Positions 46,256 to 55,225 of a stretch of DNA of 64,000 nucleotides are shown here, in pieces. Both the position numbers and the translations under genes were made by a program. The notes beneath the pieces were generated by a model, which was not told the origin of the DNA, did not search any database, and was given only the letters and a program-made list of their open reading frames with translations. Position 1 is the first letter of the stretch. Every line of letters begins with the position of its first letter. Source of the DNA: Acidimicrobiia bacterium (GTDB taxonomy: Bacteria > Actinomycetota > Acidimicrobiia > Acidimicrobiales > Aldehydirespiratoraceae); contig JAJEHD010000010.1 of the NCBI GenBank assembly GCA_022819505.1, positions 158,888-222,887 on the forward strand. Reading direction: 5' to 3'.

Positions 46256-47050
46256 GTGCTGGCTGGAACCGTTGGATTCACCCGCAACGAGCGGGGCCAG
46301 TAGCGACTGGCGCTGGCGCTCGAGCCATCCGAGCAGCACGGCCACCGCCCGGGGATCGTGGCGGAGGTGGTGGCCGGCACCGCTGATGATCCTCAGGTCA
46401 GCGCCCGCATGGGCGTCGGCCAGAACCCGGGCGTCGAAGACCGGTACGGTCTCGTCGTCGCTGCCGTGGAGAACAAGGAGCGACCGGTCCCCGAGCGACT
46501 CGGCGGCCTGGACGGCCCGCACGGACCGGATCTCCGCCGCCCATCGATCGAATCTCTCGGGGAACTCCGGGTCGCTCACGACCCCCACCTCCCTGGCATA
46601 CACCAGCAGCTTGCGGGGGTTGCGGGCCCAGTCCTCGAAATCGGCCGGCGCGGCCACCGCGGCCACACCCCTGACCCGCTCGTCGGTACTGGCCACCACC
46701 ACGGCCAACGCGCCGCCGGTTCCGAAGCCGATGAGCCAGATCCCGTCGCAGCGCACCTCGGAGGCGAGGAAGTCGACCGCGCCGGCGAGGTCGCGCCTCC
46801 AGCCGTCGAGCGAGAAGTCACCCGCCGATCCGGCCACTCCCCTCGACGCGTAGGTCAGGGCGGCGAACCCGGTCTCGGCCGCGATCAGGTCGGCGAGGGC
46901 CGGCATCGTCCTCGTCGAGTTGATGCCGCCCCCCGCCTCGGTGGGGAAGCCGTGGACTATCACCGCCGCCGGCTGCACCGCGGGAGCCCGTGCCGGGCGG
47001 GCCAGGTGGGCGGTCAGCGTGTTCGAGTCGACGGTGAACCGGCCCTCCAT
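46250..47050 (-). CDS. Alpha/beta-hydrolase fold protein with Gly at the nucleophile position
   Basis: 266 residues in the alpha/beta-hydrolase fold: AVIVHGFPTEAGG (about 30-42, oxyanion loop), TYASRGVAGSAGDFS, nucleophile elbow IGFGTGGALA (about 104-113), DRSLLVLHGSDDETVP with the acid Asp, and GAGHHLRHD with the His. The elbow normally reads GxSxGG; here the Ser is Gly, so ordinary hydrolysis is unlikely unless another residue acts. Acid and His are kept. Start ATG 47050; GTG alternatives lie upstream. Confidence 0.85.
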   Translation of the reverse strand: MEGRFTVDSNTLTAHLARPARAPAVQPAAVIVHGFPTEAGGGINSTRTMPALADLIAAETGFAALTYASRGVAGSAGDFSLDGWRRDLAGAVDFLASEVRCDGIWLIGFGTGGALAVVVASTDERVRGVAAVAAPADFEDWARNPRKLLVYAREVGVVSDPEFPERFDRWAAEIRSVRAVQAAESLGDRSLLVLHGSDDETVPVFDARVLADAHAGADLRIISGAGHHLRHDPRAVAVLLGWLERQRQSLLAPLVAGESNGSSQHV

Positions 47051-47085
47051 CCGGGTCACGGTAACGCGGCGTGTGCAGGCGCGAG

Positions 47086-47114
47086 GTGGGGCGGGCCTCA
47101 GAGACCCGCCCCAC
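47086..47114 (-). other. Perfect ten-pair hairpin in the leader of the hydrolase gene
   Basis: GTGGGGCGGG (47086-47095) and CCCGCCCCAC (47105-47114) form ten pairs around a nine-base loop, about 36-64 bases before the hydrolase start. No T-run follows on either strand. It may be an attenuator, a protein-binding site, or the end of the structured RNA described upstream. Confidence 0.5.
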
Positions 47115-47194
47115 ACATCGATTCTTGCTGGAAAACCCGGTCGAGCCGTGTGGCACCGCGGCTTCAACCGCAAGCGCCGCGCCGGATGTGACTA

Positions 47195-47335
47195 GGTCCG
47201 GCGACTCGGATCGGGGGTGGAGCTGGCGGGGATTCGCCAGTCGGTCCAGCTTGCCGTAGCTAGCGGCCAGCCACCTCCAAGGTCACAACGCATAAAGCAC
47301 TCAGCTGGACCACCTCCTTTCCTTGGTGGCACCAG
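47195..47335 (-). ncRNA. Candidate structured RNA in a 335-base intergenic region
   Basis: The gap 47051-47385 holds no supported gene but is dense in inverted repeats on the minus strand. GGTGG/CCACC (47310-47329) encloses AAGGAAAGGAGG, a perfect ribosome-binding sequence in a loop. GGTCCAGCT and AGCTGGACC (47303-47311 and 47243-47251) form a nine-pair stem; CTGGCG/CGCCAG (47223-47240) a six-pair hairpin. A 14-codon leader peptide starting CTG/GTG could lie between the arms (ending in a TAG). It resembles a translational leader or small RNA; no known family is recognised. Confidence 0.35.
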
Positions 47336-47385
47336 TCAACCACACAGTCGCCCCTCGCGCCACGCTTTCTGCTCACGGTTGCCGG

Positions 47386-47835
47386 TCATGAGGCGGGGGG
47401 TTCGCCGGCGCTGAGGGCGCCTATCTCGGTGAGGTAGGCGAGCTGGGCCTCGAGGATGCACACCACGTCGACCGGGTCGGGGCCGCCCTCCGACAGCGCT
47501 CGGGCCACCACGGCGTCGGTTGCCGCGTCGGTGTCGGCCACCGCCATGCCGTCCACCGCCACCGCGGGGTCGCCGAGCTCCTGTCCGTGGGAGGTGGCCA
47601 GACCCACCGCCGCGAACCAGTCGAGGTGCCAGCCCAGCACCGTCTGGACGTCGTCGTAGCTGATCCTGGCCGTGACCTCATCGGGCAGGCGGTCGGCCAC
47701 GTACTCGACGGCTGCGGCCAGCCGGTAGACCGACGGCGCGGTCTCGTGCTCCAGACGCCCGACCGCGATCCCCACCGACACGAACGCGATCGCCACCACC
47801 GCGGCCATGCCGACCGCGGCGATCAGCCAGATCAC
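47386..47835 (-). CDS. Hypothetical protein with N-terminal membrane helix
   Basis: 149 residues. An N-terminal helix (about 2-26) anchors a soluble, acidic domain rich in Ala, Asp and Val; the segment RISYDDVQTVLGWHLDWFAAVGL (about 58-79) is the most distinctive. No family recognised. It lies 18 bases downstream of the acyl-CoA dehydrogenase gene on the same strand. Confidence 0.65.
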   Translation of the reverse strand: MIWLIAAVGMAAVVAIAFVSVGIAVGRLEHETAPSVYRLAAAVEYVADRLPDEVTARISYDDVQTVLGWHLDWFAAVGLATSHGQELGDPAVAVDGMAVADTDAATDAVVARALSEGGPDPVDVVCILEAQLAYLTEIGALSAGEPPAS

Positions 47836-47853
47836 GGCGCCCGCCGTACCGCT

Positions 47854-48969
47854 CTAGAGACCGATGCGCTGGGCCAGGAGTTCCCGGTGGTAGGTGGGGT
47901 CTCCGAAGAGGAGTTCGGAACTCTTGGCCCGCTTGAAGTAGAGGTGCGCTGGATGCTCCCAGGTGAATCCGATCCCGCCGTGGATCTGGATGTTCTCGGC
48001 CGCGGCATGGAAGTAGGCCTCCGAGCAGTAGCTCTTGGCCAGCGACGCCACCTGGGGCAGCTCGTCGTTCATCTCGGCCGCGCACCAGCCCGCGTAGTAG
48101 GCGGCCGACTTGGCCGACTCGACCTCCAGCAGCATGTCGGCGCACTTGTGCTTGATGGCCTGGAACGAGCCGATGGGCCGCCCGAACTGCACCCGGACCT
48201 TGGCGTACTCGACCGACATGTCGAGGCAGCGCTGGGCTCCGCCCACCTGCTCGGCGGCCAGAGCCACCGAGGCGAGGTCGAGCACTCCCTCCAGCACCGG
48301 CCATCCCTGGCCCTCGGTGCCGATGAGCGTGGCCTCCACGCCCTCGAACGTGAGCTTGGCCTGCTTGCGGGTCTGGTCCATGGTCGACAGCGCGGTGCGG
48401 GTCAGCCCGCCGGCACCGGGATCCACCGTGAACAGCGAGACACCGCCGCTGGTGCGGGCGGCCACGATCAGCAGGTCGGCAGTGTGCCCGTCGAGGACGT
48501 ACATCTTCACGCCGTCCAGCCGCCACCCGCCGTTGTCCGCCGTCGCGGCCATGGTGATGCCGGGCTCGTCCCAGCGGCCGTTCTGCTCGGTGAAGGCCAG
48601 CGTCCCCCGGGTCTCGCCCGAGGCGATGCCGGGCAGGTGGGCCTGCTTGGCCGCCTCGTCGCCACTAAGCATCAGCGTGTTGGCGGCCATCACCGCCGAG
48701 GAGAAGTAGGGGGCGCACAGCAGCGACCTCCCCATCTCCTCGAGCACGACGACCTGTTCGATGCGGGTGAAGCCCTGGCCGCCGTAGTCCTCGGGGATGG
48801 TCAGGGCAGGCAGGCCCATCTGCTCGGACATCTGGGCCCACACGTCGGGGTCGAAGCCCCGTTCGGTGTCCATCTGCTCGCGGACCGCGGACTCGGGCGA
48901 CTTCTCCTCCAGGAAGCTGCGAACGAAGTCTCGAAGCTGCTCCTGCTCATCGGTGAATGCGAAGTTCAC
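47854..48969 (-). CDS. Acyl-CoA dehydrogenase
   Basis: 371 residues. N-terminal helical domain (DEQEQLRDFVRSFLEEKSP), PEDYGGQGF (about 60), FAD/substrate-binding TLAFTEQNGRWD, C-terminal domain with RVQFGRPIGSFQAIKHKCADM (first part only named as FGRPIGSFQAIKH) and IQIHGGIGFTWEHPAHLYFKR, where the Glu after Trp sits at the catalytic-base position of the IVD/steroid-type branch. It oxidises an acyl-CoA, substrate not readable; the HGGIGFTWEH form is common in actinobacterial FadE proteins for steroid or branched chains. Confidence 0.92.
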   Translation of the reverse strand: MNFAFTDEQEQLRDFVRSFLEEKSPESAVREQMDTERGFDPDVWAQMSEQMGLPALTIPEDYGGQGFTRIEQVVVLEEMGRSLLCAPYFSSAVMAANTLMLSGDEAAKQAHLPGIASGETRGTLAFTEQNGRWDEPGITMAATADNGGWRLDGVKMYVLDGHTADLLIVAARTSGGVSLFTVDPGAGGLTRTALSTMDQTRKQAKLTFEGVEATLIGTEGQGWPVLEGVLDLASVALAAEQVGGAQRCLDMSVEYAKVRVQFGRPIGSFQAIKHKCADMLLEVESAKSAAYYAGWCAAEMNDELPQVASLAKSYCSEAYFHAAAENIQIHGGIGFTWEHPAHLYFKRAKSSELLFGDPTYHRELLAQRIGL

Positions 48970-49176
48970 GTGGGACTCTCCTGAGAATCGAACCTGGCCG
49001 CCAAGCTATCGGGCTGACTCAGGCCTTGTACGGGCCGTAGTGCCCAGGGTGGACGGGCCCTGTCTCCCGCTCTTGTTCGCTGCGCTCACGGGCCGCTCGG
49101 GCCACGGCCTCGCTGGACGGCCCGCGATGCCGGCAGCACAGGCGTCACCCGCCCGCTCGGCCTCTAGGATCGAGTC

Positions 49177-49935
49177 GTGCCCGCAGTACCGCTCTTCGAG
49201 ATCGACGGCCTGCATGTGGCCACCGCCGACGGAGGCGTCGAGATACTGCGCGGCGTCGACCTGGTGGTCGGCGCGGGCGAGCTGCACGCTCTCATGGGTC
49301 CCAACGGGTCGGGCAAGTCCACCCTGGCCGCCACCCTGCTGGGCAGTCCCGAATATGAGGTGACCGGCGGCTCGATCCGCTTCAAGGGCGAGGACATCAC
49401 CTCCTGGCCCCCGGAGGTGCGGGGCAAGGCCGGCCTGTTCCTGGCCTTCCAATACCCCCAGGAGATCCCGGGCGTGTCGGTGCGGAACTTCCTCACCCAG
49501 GCGCTGCAGGCCCGCAAGGGCACCGATGTCAGCTCGATCGAGACCTACATGACCATGGTCGAGTGGATGGAGCGCCTGGCCATCGACTCGCAGCTGATGG
49601 ACCGCCACCTCAACGAGAAGTTCTCCGGCGGGGAGAAGAAGCGCAACGAGATACTCCAGATGGCGGTGCTGGAACCGGAGATGGCCATCCTCGACGAGAC
49701 CGACACCGGGCTGGATATCGACGCCCTGCGTATCGTCGCCACGGGGCTGAAGGAGGTCCGGTCGGAGCGGCCGGAACTCGGCGTTCTGGCTATCACCCAC
49801 TTCCAGCGCATCCTCACCGCCGGCCTAGAGCCCGACCGGGTGCATGTGATCATGGGCGGCCGCATCACCACCAGCGGCGGCCCCGAGCTGGCCGATCAGC
49901 TCGAACGCGAGGGTTACGAGCGGTTCGCATCGTGA
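49177..49935 (+). CDS. sufC: Fe-S cluster assembly ATPase SufC (first copy)
   Basis: 252 residues. Walker A GPNGSGKSTLAATLLG (about 38-53), Q loop AFQYPQEIPGVSVRNFL, signature FSGGEKKRNEILQ, Walker B AILDETDTGLDIDAL and switch ITHFQRIL. FQYPxEIPG and SGGEKKR identify SufC rather than a transporter ATPase. It normally works in a SufBCD scaffold. GTG start; its stop overlaps sufS by four bases (GTGA). Only 41 residues share identity blocks with the second SufC at 58.6 kb by eye. Confidence 0.95.
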   Translation: MPAVPLFEIDGLHVATADGGVEILRGVDLVVGAGELHALMGPNGSGKSTLAATLLGSPEYEVTGGSIRFKGEDITSWPPEVRGKAGLFLAFQYPQEIPGVSVRNFLTQALQARKGTDVSSIETYMTMVEWMERLAIDSQLMDRHLNEKFSGGEKKRNEILQMAVLEPEMAILDETDTGLDIDALRIVATGLKEVRSERPELGVLAITHFQRILTAGLEPDRVHVIMGGRITTSGGPELADQLEREGYERFAS

Positions 49936-51164
49936 GCGGCGAACTCGGAGCAGGCACCCGCGCGGACTTCCCGCTGCTGGCACGGGAGGTGCGGGGCCGG
50001 CCCATCATCTACCTCGACTCGGCTGCGTCGTCGCAGAAGCCCCAGTGCGTGCTCGACGCCATGAACAGCTACTACGAGACGATCAACGCCAACGTCCACC
50101 GGGGCGCCTACGAGATCGCAGCCCAGGCCACCGAGGCCATGGAGGCGGCCCGGGCGGCCGTCGCCCGGTTCGTCAACGCGCCCTCGGCCGACGAGATCGT
50201 GTTCACCAAGAACGTCACCGAGGCCATCAACCTGGTGGCCCGGTCCTGGGGCGGGGCCAACCTCGGGCCCGGCGACGCGGTATTGATCACCGAGATGGAG
50301 CACCACGCCAACATCGTCCCCTGGCACATCATGGCGGCCGAGAAGGGCTTCGAGCTGCGCTGGATCGGTGTCGGCGCCGACGGGCAGCTCGATCTCAGCA
50401 ACCTGGAACGGCTCCTCGACGGGGCCAAGCTGCTGGGCGTCACCGCCATGAGCAACGTGCTGGGCACGCTCAACCCGGTCCGCCGCCTGGCCGACGCCGC
50501 CCACGACGCCGGAGCGTTGCTCCTGGTCGACGCAGCCCAGTACGTCCCCCACCTGCCCACCGACGTCCAGGCGCTGGGCGCCGACTTCCTGGGATTCACC
50601 GGCCACAAGATGTGCGGGCCCACCGGGATCGGGGTGCTATGGGCCCGGGCCGAGCTGCTGGAGGCCATGCCGCCGTTCCTCGGGGGCGGCGAGATGATCC
50701 TCGACGTGCGCAAGGACGGCTTCCTGCCCAACCACATCCCCCACAAGTTCGAGGCGGGCACCCCGCCCATCGCCGAGATCGTCGGCCTCGGCGCCGCGGT
50801 GGACTACCTCGAGGGCCTGGGCATGGACCGGGTTCGCGAGCATGAGGTGAGCCTCACCGCCTACGCGCTGCGCACCCTCCAGGACCGCTACGGCACCGAG
50901 CTCGCCGTCCACGGACCGTCCGAGCCGGCCTGCCGGGGCGGGGTCCTGTCGATGAGCTTCCGCGACATCCACCCCCACGACCTCTCGCAGGTGCTCGACG
51001 ACCGCGGTGTGTGCGTGCGGGCCGGGCACCACTGCGCCAAGCCCCTCATGCGTCACCTCGGGGTGCCGGCCACCGCCCGGGCCTCGCTGTACGTCTACAA
51101 CGACACGGCCGACGTGGACGCCCTCGCCGACGCCCTCGGCGCCGCCGGCGAGTTCTTCGGGTAG
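49932..51164 (+). CDS. sufS: Cysteine desulfurase SufS
   Basis: 410 residues, the normal length. PLP Lys in FTGHKMCGPTG (about 217), substrate segment LDSAASSQKP near the start, TEMEHHANIVPW, and the sulfur-carrying Cys in VRAGHHCAKPLMRHLG (about 363). It takes sulfur from cysteine and passes it to SufU. GTG start overlapping sufC; sufU follows 14 bases later. Confidence 0.96.
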   Translation: MSGELGAGTRADFPLLAREVRGRPIIYLDSAASSQKPQCVLDAMNSYYETINANVHRGAYEIAAQATEAMEAARAAVARFVNAPSADEIVFTKNVTEAINLVARSWGGANLGPGDAVLITEMEHHANIVPWHIMAAEKGFELRWIGVGADGQLDLSNLERLLDGAKLLGVTAMSNVLGTLNPVRRLADAAHDAGALLLVDAAQYVPHLPTDVQALGADFLGFTGHKMCGPTGIGVLWARAELLEAMPPFLGGGEMILDVRKDGFLPNHIPHKFEAGTPPIAEIVGLGAAVDYLEGLGMDRVREHEVSLTAYALRTLQDRYGTELAVHGPSEPACRGGVLSMSFRDIHPHDLSQVLDDRGVCVRAGHHCAKPLMRHLGVPATARASLYVYNDTADVDALADALGAAGEFFG

Positions 51165-51178
51165 GCGGGAGGTCGGGC

Positions 51179-51667
51179 GTGGCCGGGCTGGAGGACCTCT
51201 ACCGGGAGATCATTCTCGACCACTACCGCAACCCCCGTAACCGCGGCGAGTTAGAGGTTCCTCCCGCGGTCCAGGCGGTGGGGTTCAACCCGCTGTGCGG
51301 GGACGAGGTGATCGTCTACGTGGAGGTGCGCGACGGCGTGATCACCGACGTGTCCACCGGCGGGCAGGGATGCTCCATCAGCCAGTCGTCGGCATCGATG
51401 ATGTCCACCGCGGTGAAGGGCCGCACGGTCGCCGAGGTGCGGCGGCTGGTGCGGGCCTTCAAGCGGATGATGTCCATCCACGGCACGGGCATCGGCGGCA
51501 CCGGCGACGACCTCGACGACGAGCCCGACAGCGGCAACGGCACCGGTGACGTGAAGCTAGGAGACCTCGAGGCCCTGCAGGGGGTGGTGAAGTTCCCGGT
51601 GCGCATCAAGTGTGCCACCCTGTCGTGGAACACCCTGGTCCAAGCCCTCGACGAGACCTTCGCCTGA
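51179..51667 (+). CDS. sufU: Sulfur-transfer protein SufU
   Basis: 162 residues. SufU features: LYREIILDHYRNPRNRG (about 6-22), Cys/Asp in NPLCGDEV, Cys in GGQGCSISQSSASMM, and the final Cys in RIKCATLSWNTL, the full set of zinc/sulfur ligands. A Gly/Asp-rich insertion (about 100-120) makes it longer than Bacillus SufU. GTG start 51179. Confidence 0.93.
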   Translation: MAGLEDLYREIILDHYRNPRNRGELEVPPAVQAVGFNPLCGDEVIVYVEVRDGVITDVSTGGQGCSISQSSASMMSTAVKGRTVAEVRRLVRAFKRMMSIHGTGIGGTGDDLDDEPDSGNGTGDVKLGDLEALQGVVKFPVRIKCATLSWNTLVQALDETFA

Positions 51668-51683
51668 ACGCCCCGGCCCCCTA

Positions 51684-51926
51684 TCACAGATCCAGGCGTT
51701 CCAGAAGTTCCTCCACCTGCAGCTCGTGGTGAGAGGCGACGCTCTTTATAATGCCCGACAGCGTCTTGACCTTGACGGGATTGTGCATGGGAATGACCTC
51801 GTGATGCTCCCCGTTGACCTGGGTAGTCACCCGCACGTGCGAGCCGCGTCGTCGGGTCGGCCGGTAGCCGAGCGATCGGAGCGCTCTCACAAGATCCGAG
51901 CCGCGCACATCGCGCGGCAGTCTCAC
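51684..51926 (-). CDS. hicA: HicA-type toxin
   Basis: 80 residues. The HicA fold is marked by LVRALRSLGYRPTRRRGSHVRV (about 12-33, catalytic His in RGSHVRV) and IPMHNPVKVKTLSGIIK. HicA toxins are mRNA interferases with a double-stranded-RNA-binding fold. It overlaps the hicB stop by four bases, so antitoxin is made first. Confidence 0.88.
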   Translation of the reverse strand: MRLPRDVRGSDLVRALRSLGYRPTRRRGSHVRVTTQVNGEHHEVIPMHNPVKVKTLSGIIKSVASHHELQVEELLERLDL

Positions 51927-52144
51927 AGCGTCAGGATCTCATCGCGGACGAAGTGCAGCCGAATCAGGCGGGGACGAGCGTCCCCTTCGTCGAAGTAGCA
52001 CTCGACGGCCTCGCGGACGCTGCTGCGGACCTCATCGATCGTCTCGCCCTCGGTATGGATGCCGTACCCCAGGGCGCTGGCGGAGTACCCCCCGTCGATC
52101 TCGTCCTCACTGACCTCGAAGATGATCTCAGACAAGCTGGACAT
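51923..52144 (-). CDS. hicB: HicB-like antitoxin
   Basis: 73 residues from ATG 52144 (GTG 52147 alternative). The degraded RNase H-like fold of HicB shows in GGYSASALGYGIHTEGETIDEVRSSVREAV, cut here to its key part GIHTEGETIDEV. It neutralises HicA. The ATG overlaps the helicase stop (TGATG), so it is translationally coupled to an upstream helicase, which is unusual for a TA pair. Confidence 0.82.
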   Translation of the reverse strand: MSSLSEIIFEVSEDEIDGGYSASALGYGIHTEGETIDEVRSSVREAVECYFDEGDARPRLIRLHFVRDEILTL

Positions 52145-55100
52145 CACGGATCCTCCCCGGTTGTCGGCGTGGACTCCTCGCGTCCGTCCCCTTGACTCCG
52201 CACAATACCGGCCAGGAGGGACTTGAGCGCCTCGCCGTAGGCGGCGAGCTTGGCCGGACCGATGCCGCTCACTGCCAACAGGGCCTCGTCGGTGACCGGC
52301 CGATGCCGGGCCAACTCCCGCAACGTGGCGTCACCGAAGACCACGTAGGCCGGCACGCCGTCCGCCTTGCTGCGCGCCAGGCGCCACGTGCGCAGACGCT
52401 GGAATGTGGCCGCGGCCTCCGGCTCGGCGGTCTCGTCGATCGGAGGGCTCTGAGACTTCGATGCGGGCGTCGGCTTGGTCGTTCCGGGGCTGCGAGGAAC
52501 GTCGAGCCACCATTGGGCGTCGGAGGTCCGGGATCGTCGAGATGGCTCTGGCGCCTCGGGTCGTTCGGGGCGGGCCGACCCGTCCGCAGCCAGGGCAGCG
52601 GGCTCCAGCTTGGAGCGCCAGGACATCTCGGCAATGAAGGGCGACCTCGGGCCGTCGGCGATGACCGTCACCGACTCCGACCCTCGGGTGATGGCCACAT
52701 GGAAGACACGGCGCTCCTCCTCGGGGTCACCGGCCAGGCGGTGGGGCATCAGTCCCTCGGTGGCCGACAGCACGATCACATGGGGCCACTCCAGGCCCTT
52801 CACCCGGTGAACGGTCGCCAGGCGCACGCCCCGTCCCCACGATGGACGTCCGGCACGAGAGTCGCCCTCATCGCCGTGGCGGCTGCCCTCGATCAGCCGG
52901 TCCGACAGCCACGTCCCGAACGCTGACGGATCAGCGCAGTGCGGGGCCACGGACATCAGGGCTCGCAGATCGTCGCCGTGGGCGGAGCGGTCCACCGACC
53001 GGCGGGAGGCGTCCAGCCGCTCGTCGAGGCTGGCGCCGAGGTTGGTGCCGTGCTGGATCGCTTCCAGCAGCCGCAGGGTGTCGGCGCCGTCTGCGGCCAT
53101 GGCGGCGAGACGCTCGACGTCGTCTGCGAAGTCGCTCACCCGCTCGGAGGTCCGCTCGTCGGAGATGCGGCCCGCCAGACGCCGCAGCGCGCCGACATTG
53201 TGCTGCTCAGCAATCCAGTCGATCACCCGGGGCGAGATGCCCCGTGGTGGGCGGCGGGCAGCCGTGGCCAGAGCGTCGGTGGGCAGCCGAGCCTGGCCTG
53301 CGGTGGCGAGCGTCAGCCAGGCCAGCGCGGCTGCCACCCCGGTGCGCTCCAGGAACCAGGGGCCGACCGGCGCCATGCAGTCGATCCCCGCTTCCGCCAG
53401 CAGGATCTGCGGCGCCAGCAGCGTGCTGTTCACCCTCGAGAGTACGGCGATCTCCTTGGCCTCGGCACCGCCGCCGATGAGGGTCCGGACCCGCTCGACG
53501 ACCGCGGCACCGCCGTCGCCGGCCACATCGACCACCAAGGAGCGGTCCGCCACCCCGTCTCGGCGGAGTTCGGCAGTCGCCGGCCGGGCGGCCTCCGGCG
53601 AGGCTGTACCGGGCTTGTCAGCGTCCGGCGGGGCCGCGTCGGGAGCCCGGGCCGGGCAGGCCGCGATGTCCTTGGGGATGCGATGGGTGTTGTGCGACAG
53701 CAGGTTGACCGCCGCCTCCACCACCGCGGGCGGGCAGCGGTAGTTGACACCCAGCAGGTGGCGGCCGGCGCCGGGGAAGAAGCGGTCGAACTCGATCAGC
53801 CACCGGGGCGAGGCGCCCGAGTATCCGTAGATGGTCTGGTCGTCGTCGCCGACGCCGAACACCTCGGCCCTGGGGCCGGCCAGCAGCCGGATCATGAGCA
53901 GGTGGGCGGGCGTTAGGTCCTGAAACTCGTCGACCAGCAGCACGCCGCACGCCCACCGGGCCGCGGCCCGGGCGGTCGGGTCGGTGAGCAGCACGTCGAT
54001 CGCCCGCACGATCTGGTGGTCGAAGTCCACCGCGCCCCGCTCCTCCAGCGCCTCGGCGTAGGCGGGGGCCACATCCGCGAATCCATCAACATCGGGAGCG
54101 AAGTCGCGCTCGACCTCGGCCGGATCGCGCAACCCCAGGCGGGACGAGCTCAGAGCCTCGACCCAGGCAGCCAACGGGTCGGTCATGGCTTTGCGGCGGC
54201 GACGCGGCGCCCGCTCCCCCACCAGGTTGTGGAGCAGGTCCCGCACTTCTCGCTCGCCGATCACCTCGACCCGTCCGTGGCGGGCCGGGCGGGCGAACGG
54301 CCCGGTGCCGTTGCACACCGCCAGGGCGAGGCTGTTGAGGGTGCGGACCTCCAGGCCGTCGAGGTCCGCCGTGCGGGCCTGCATCTCGGCGCGGGCCCTC
54401 ACGTTGTAGGCCACCAGGCACACCGCCGCCGGGGCCACGCCCAGGTCGCGCACCAGCCAGCGGGCCCGCTCGGTCAGCACTCTGGTCTTTCCCGAGCCTG
54501 CGGGGGCCACGATGCAGGCGCTTCCTCCGAGGTGGCCGACCGCCCGGCGCTGGTCCGGAGCCAGATCGGCGACCGGCTCGCACGGGTGCAGCGCCGTGAG
54601 ACAGCCAGCCGCGACGTTGACCGAGGGGATCAGCGCCGCGCCGTCGAGGTCGGCCGGCTCGAAGCAGTCGAGCGGGCCGCCGTCGCACCAGGCGTGGTCG
54701 CCGGCGGGCGTGGTCACGTCACCCGGCTCGTGTCCGGCTGCGGGCCGGGCGCCCAGTTCGATCGCCCGGTCCCGGGGCGCGAACCGCAGCCGGTCGGGAT
54801 CCCGGGCGTCCACCGCGTTGGCGGTGAGGAGGTGGTGCCATACCTCGTCGGTCAGGGTGAGGCCGGGTCCCCATTCCCACCAGGGCCTCTCCAGGGCCGG
54901 TTCGTTGGAGGGCAGCGGGCCGTCCGCCTCGATCACGAGCCGTTCCCGGTCGTGCCACGCGGCCCGCAGGCGGCGGCCGGCCCGGGCATCGGGCTCGCTG
55001 GTGCGAACCGTCAGCCGCGGCGCCTGCACCCAGGGCTCGGGGGCGGGCTGTCCCGGCGACACGAGCACGCTGCGTCCCAGGCAGCCGGGCCCGGCCGCCC

Positions 55101-55158
55101 GTTCGGCCCCGTCAGCCGGTCCAGCGACAGCATCGGGACTACCTCCGGGCACCGTCAC
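52144..55158 (-). CDS. UvrD/Rep-type helicase with C-terminal HRDC domain
   Basis: About 1,004 residues. An unusual N-terminal region of about 210 residues without helicase motifs is followed by superfamily 1 motifs: Walker A APAGSGKTRVLTERA (about 218), VDEFQDLTPAHL, GDDDQTIYGYSG, VNYRCP, VHRVKGLEWPHVIVL and RRVFHVAITRG. A Pro/Ser-rich linker precedes an HRDC domain (YVVFGDATLRELARH to the end), as in actinobacterial UvrD2. UvrD2 unwinds DNA in repair. GTG start 55158 is uncertain because the N-terminus is not conserved. Confidence 0.9.
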   Translation of the reverse strand: MTVPGGSPDAVAGPADGAERAAGPGCLGRSVLVSPGQPAPEPWVQAPRLTVRTSEPDARAGRRLRAAWHDRERLVIEADGPLPSNEPALERPWWEWGPGLTLTDEVWHHLLTANAVDARDPDRLRFAPRDRAIELGARPAAGHEPGDVTTPAGDHAWCDGGPLDCFEPADLDGAALIPSVNVAAGCLTALHPCEPVADLAPDQRRAVGHLGGSACIVAPAGSGKTRVLTERARWLVRDLGVAPAAVCLVAYNVRARAEMQARTADLDGLEVRTLNSLALAVCNGTGPFARPARHGRVEVIGEREVRDLLHNLVGERAPRRRRKAMTDPLAAWVEALSSSRLGLRDPAEVERDFAPDVDGFADVAPAYAEALEERGAVDFDHQIVRAIDVLLTDPTARAAARWACGVLLVDEFQDLTPAHLLMIRLLAGPRAEVFGVGDDDQTIYGYSGASPRWLIEFDRFFPGAGRHLLGVNYRCPPAVVEAAVNLLSHNTHRIPKDIAACPARAPDAAPPDADKPGTASPEAARPATAELRRDGVADRSLVVDVAGDGGAAVVERVRTLIGGGAEAKEIAVLSRVNSTLLAPQILLAEAGIDCMAPVGPWFLERTGVAAALAWLTLATAGQARLPTDALATAARRPPRGISPRVIDWIAEQHNVGALRRLAGRISDERTSERVSDFADDVERLAAMAADGADTLRLLEAIQHGTNLGASLDERLDASRRSVDRSAHGDDLRALMSVAPHCADPSAFGTWLSDRLIEGSRHGDEGDSRAGRPSWGRGVRLATVHRVKGLEWPHVIVLSATEGLMPHRLAGDPEEERRVFHVAITRGSESVTVIADGPRSPFIAEMSWRSKLEPAALAADGSARPERPEAPEPSRRSRTSDAQWWLDVPRSPGTTKPTPASKSQSPPIDETAEPEAAATFQRLRTWRLARSKADGVPAYVVFGDATLRELARHRPVTDEALLAVSGIGPAKLAAYGEALKSLLAGIVRSQGDGREESTPTTGEDP

Positions 55159-55225
55159 TCACCACCACCCCACCGCGAATCGGCAGCAGAACGCACGCCA
55201 GACGTGCAGAACCTTGCCAATTCCG

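Noticed and set aside
47303..47322. 16S rRNA 3' end, because CTGGACCACCTCCTTTCC resembles it
   Set aside because: No other 16S sequence surrounds it; the match is the complement of a strong ribosome-binding sequence on the minus strand.
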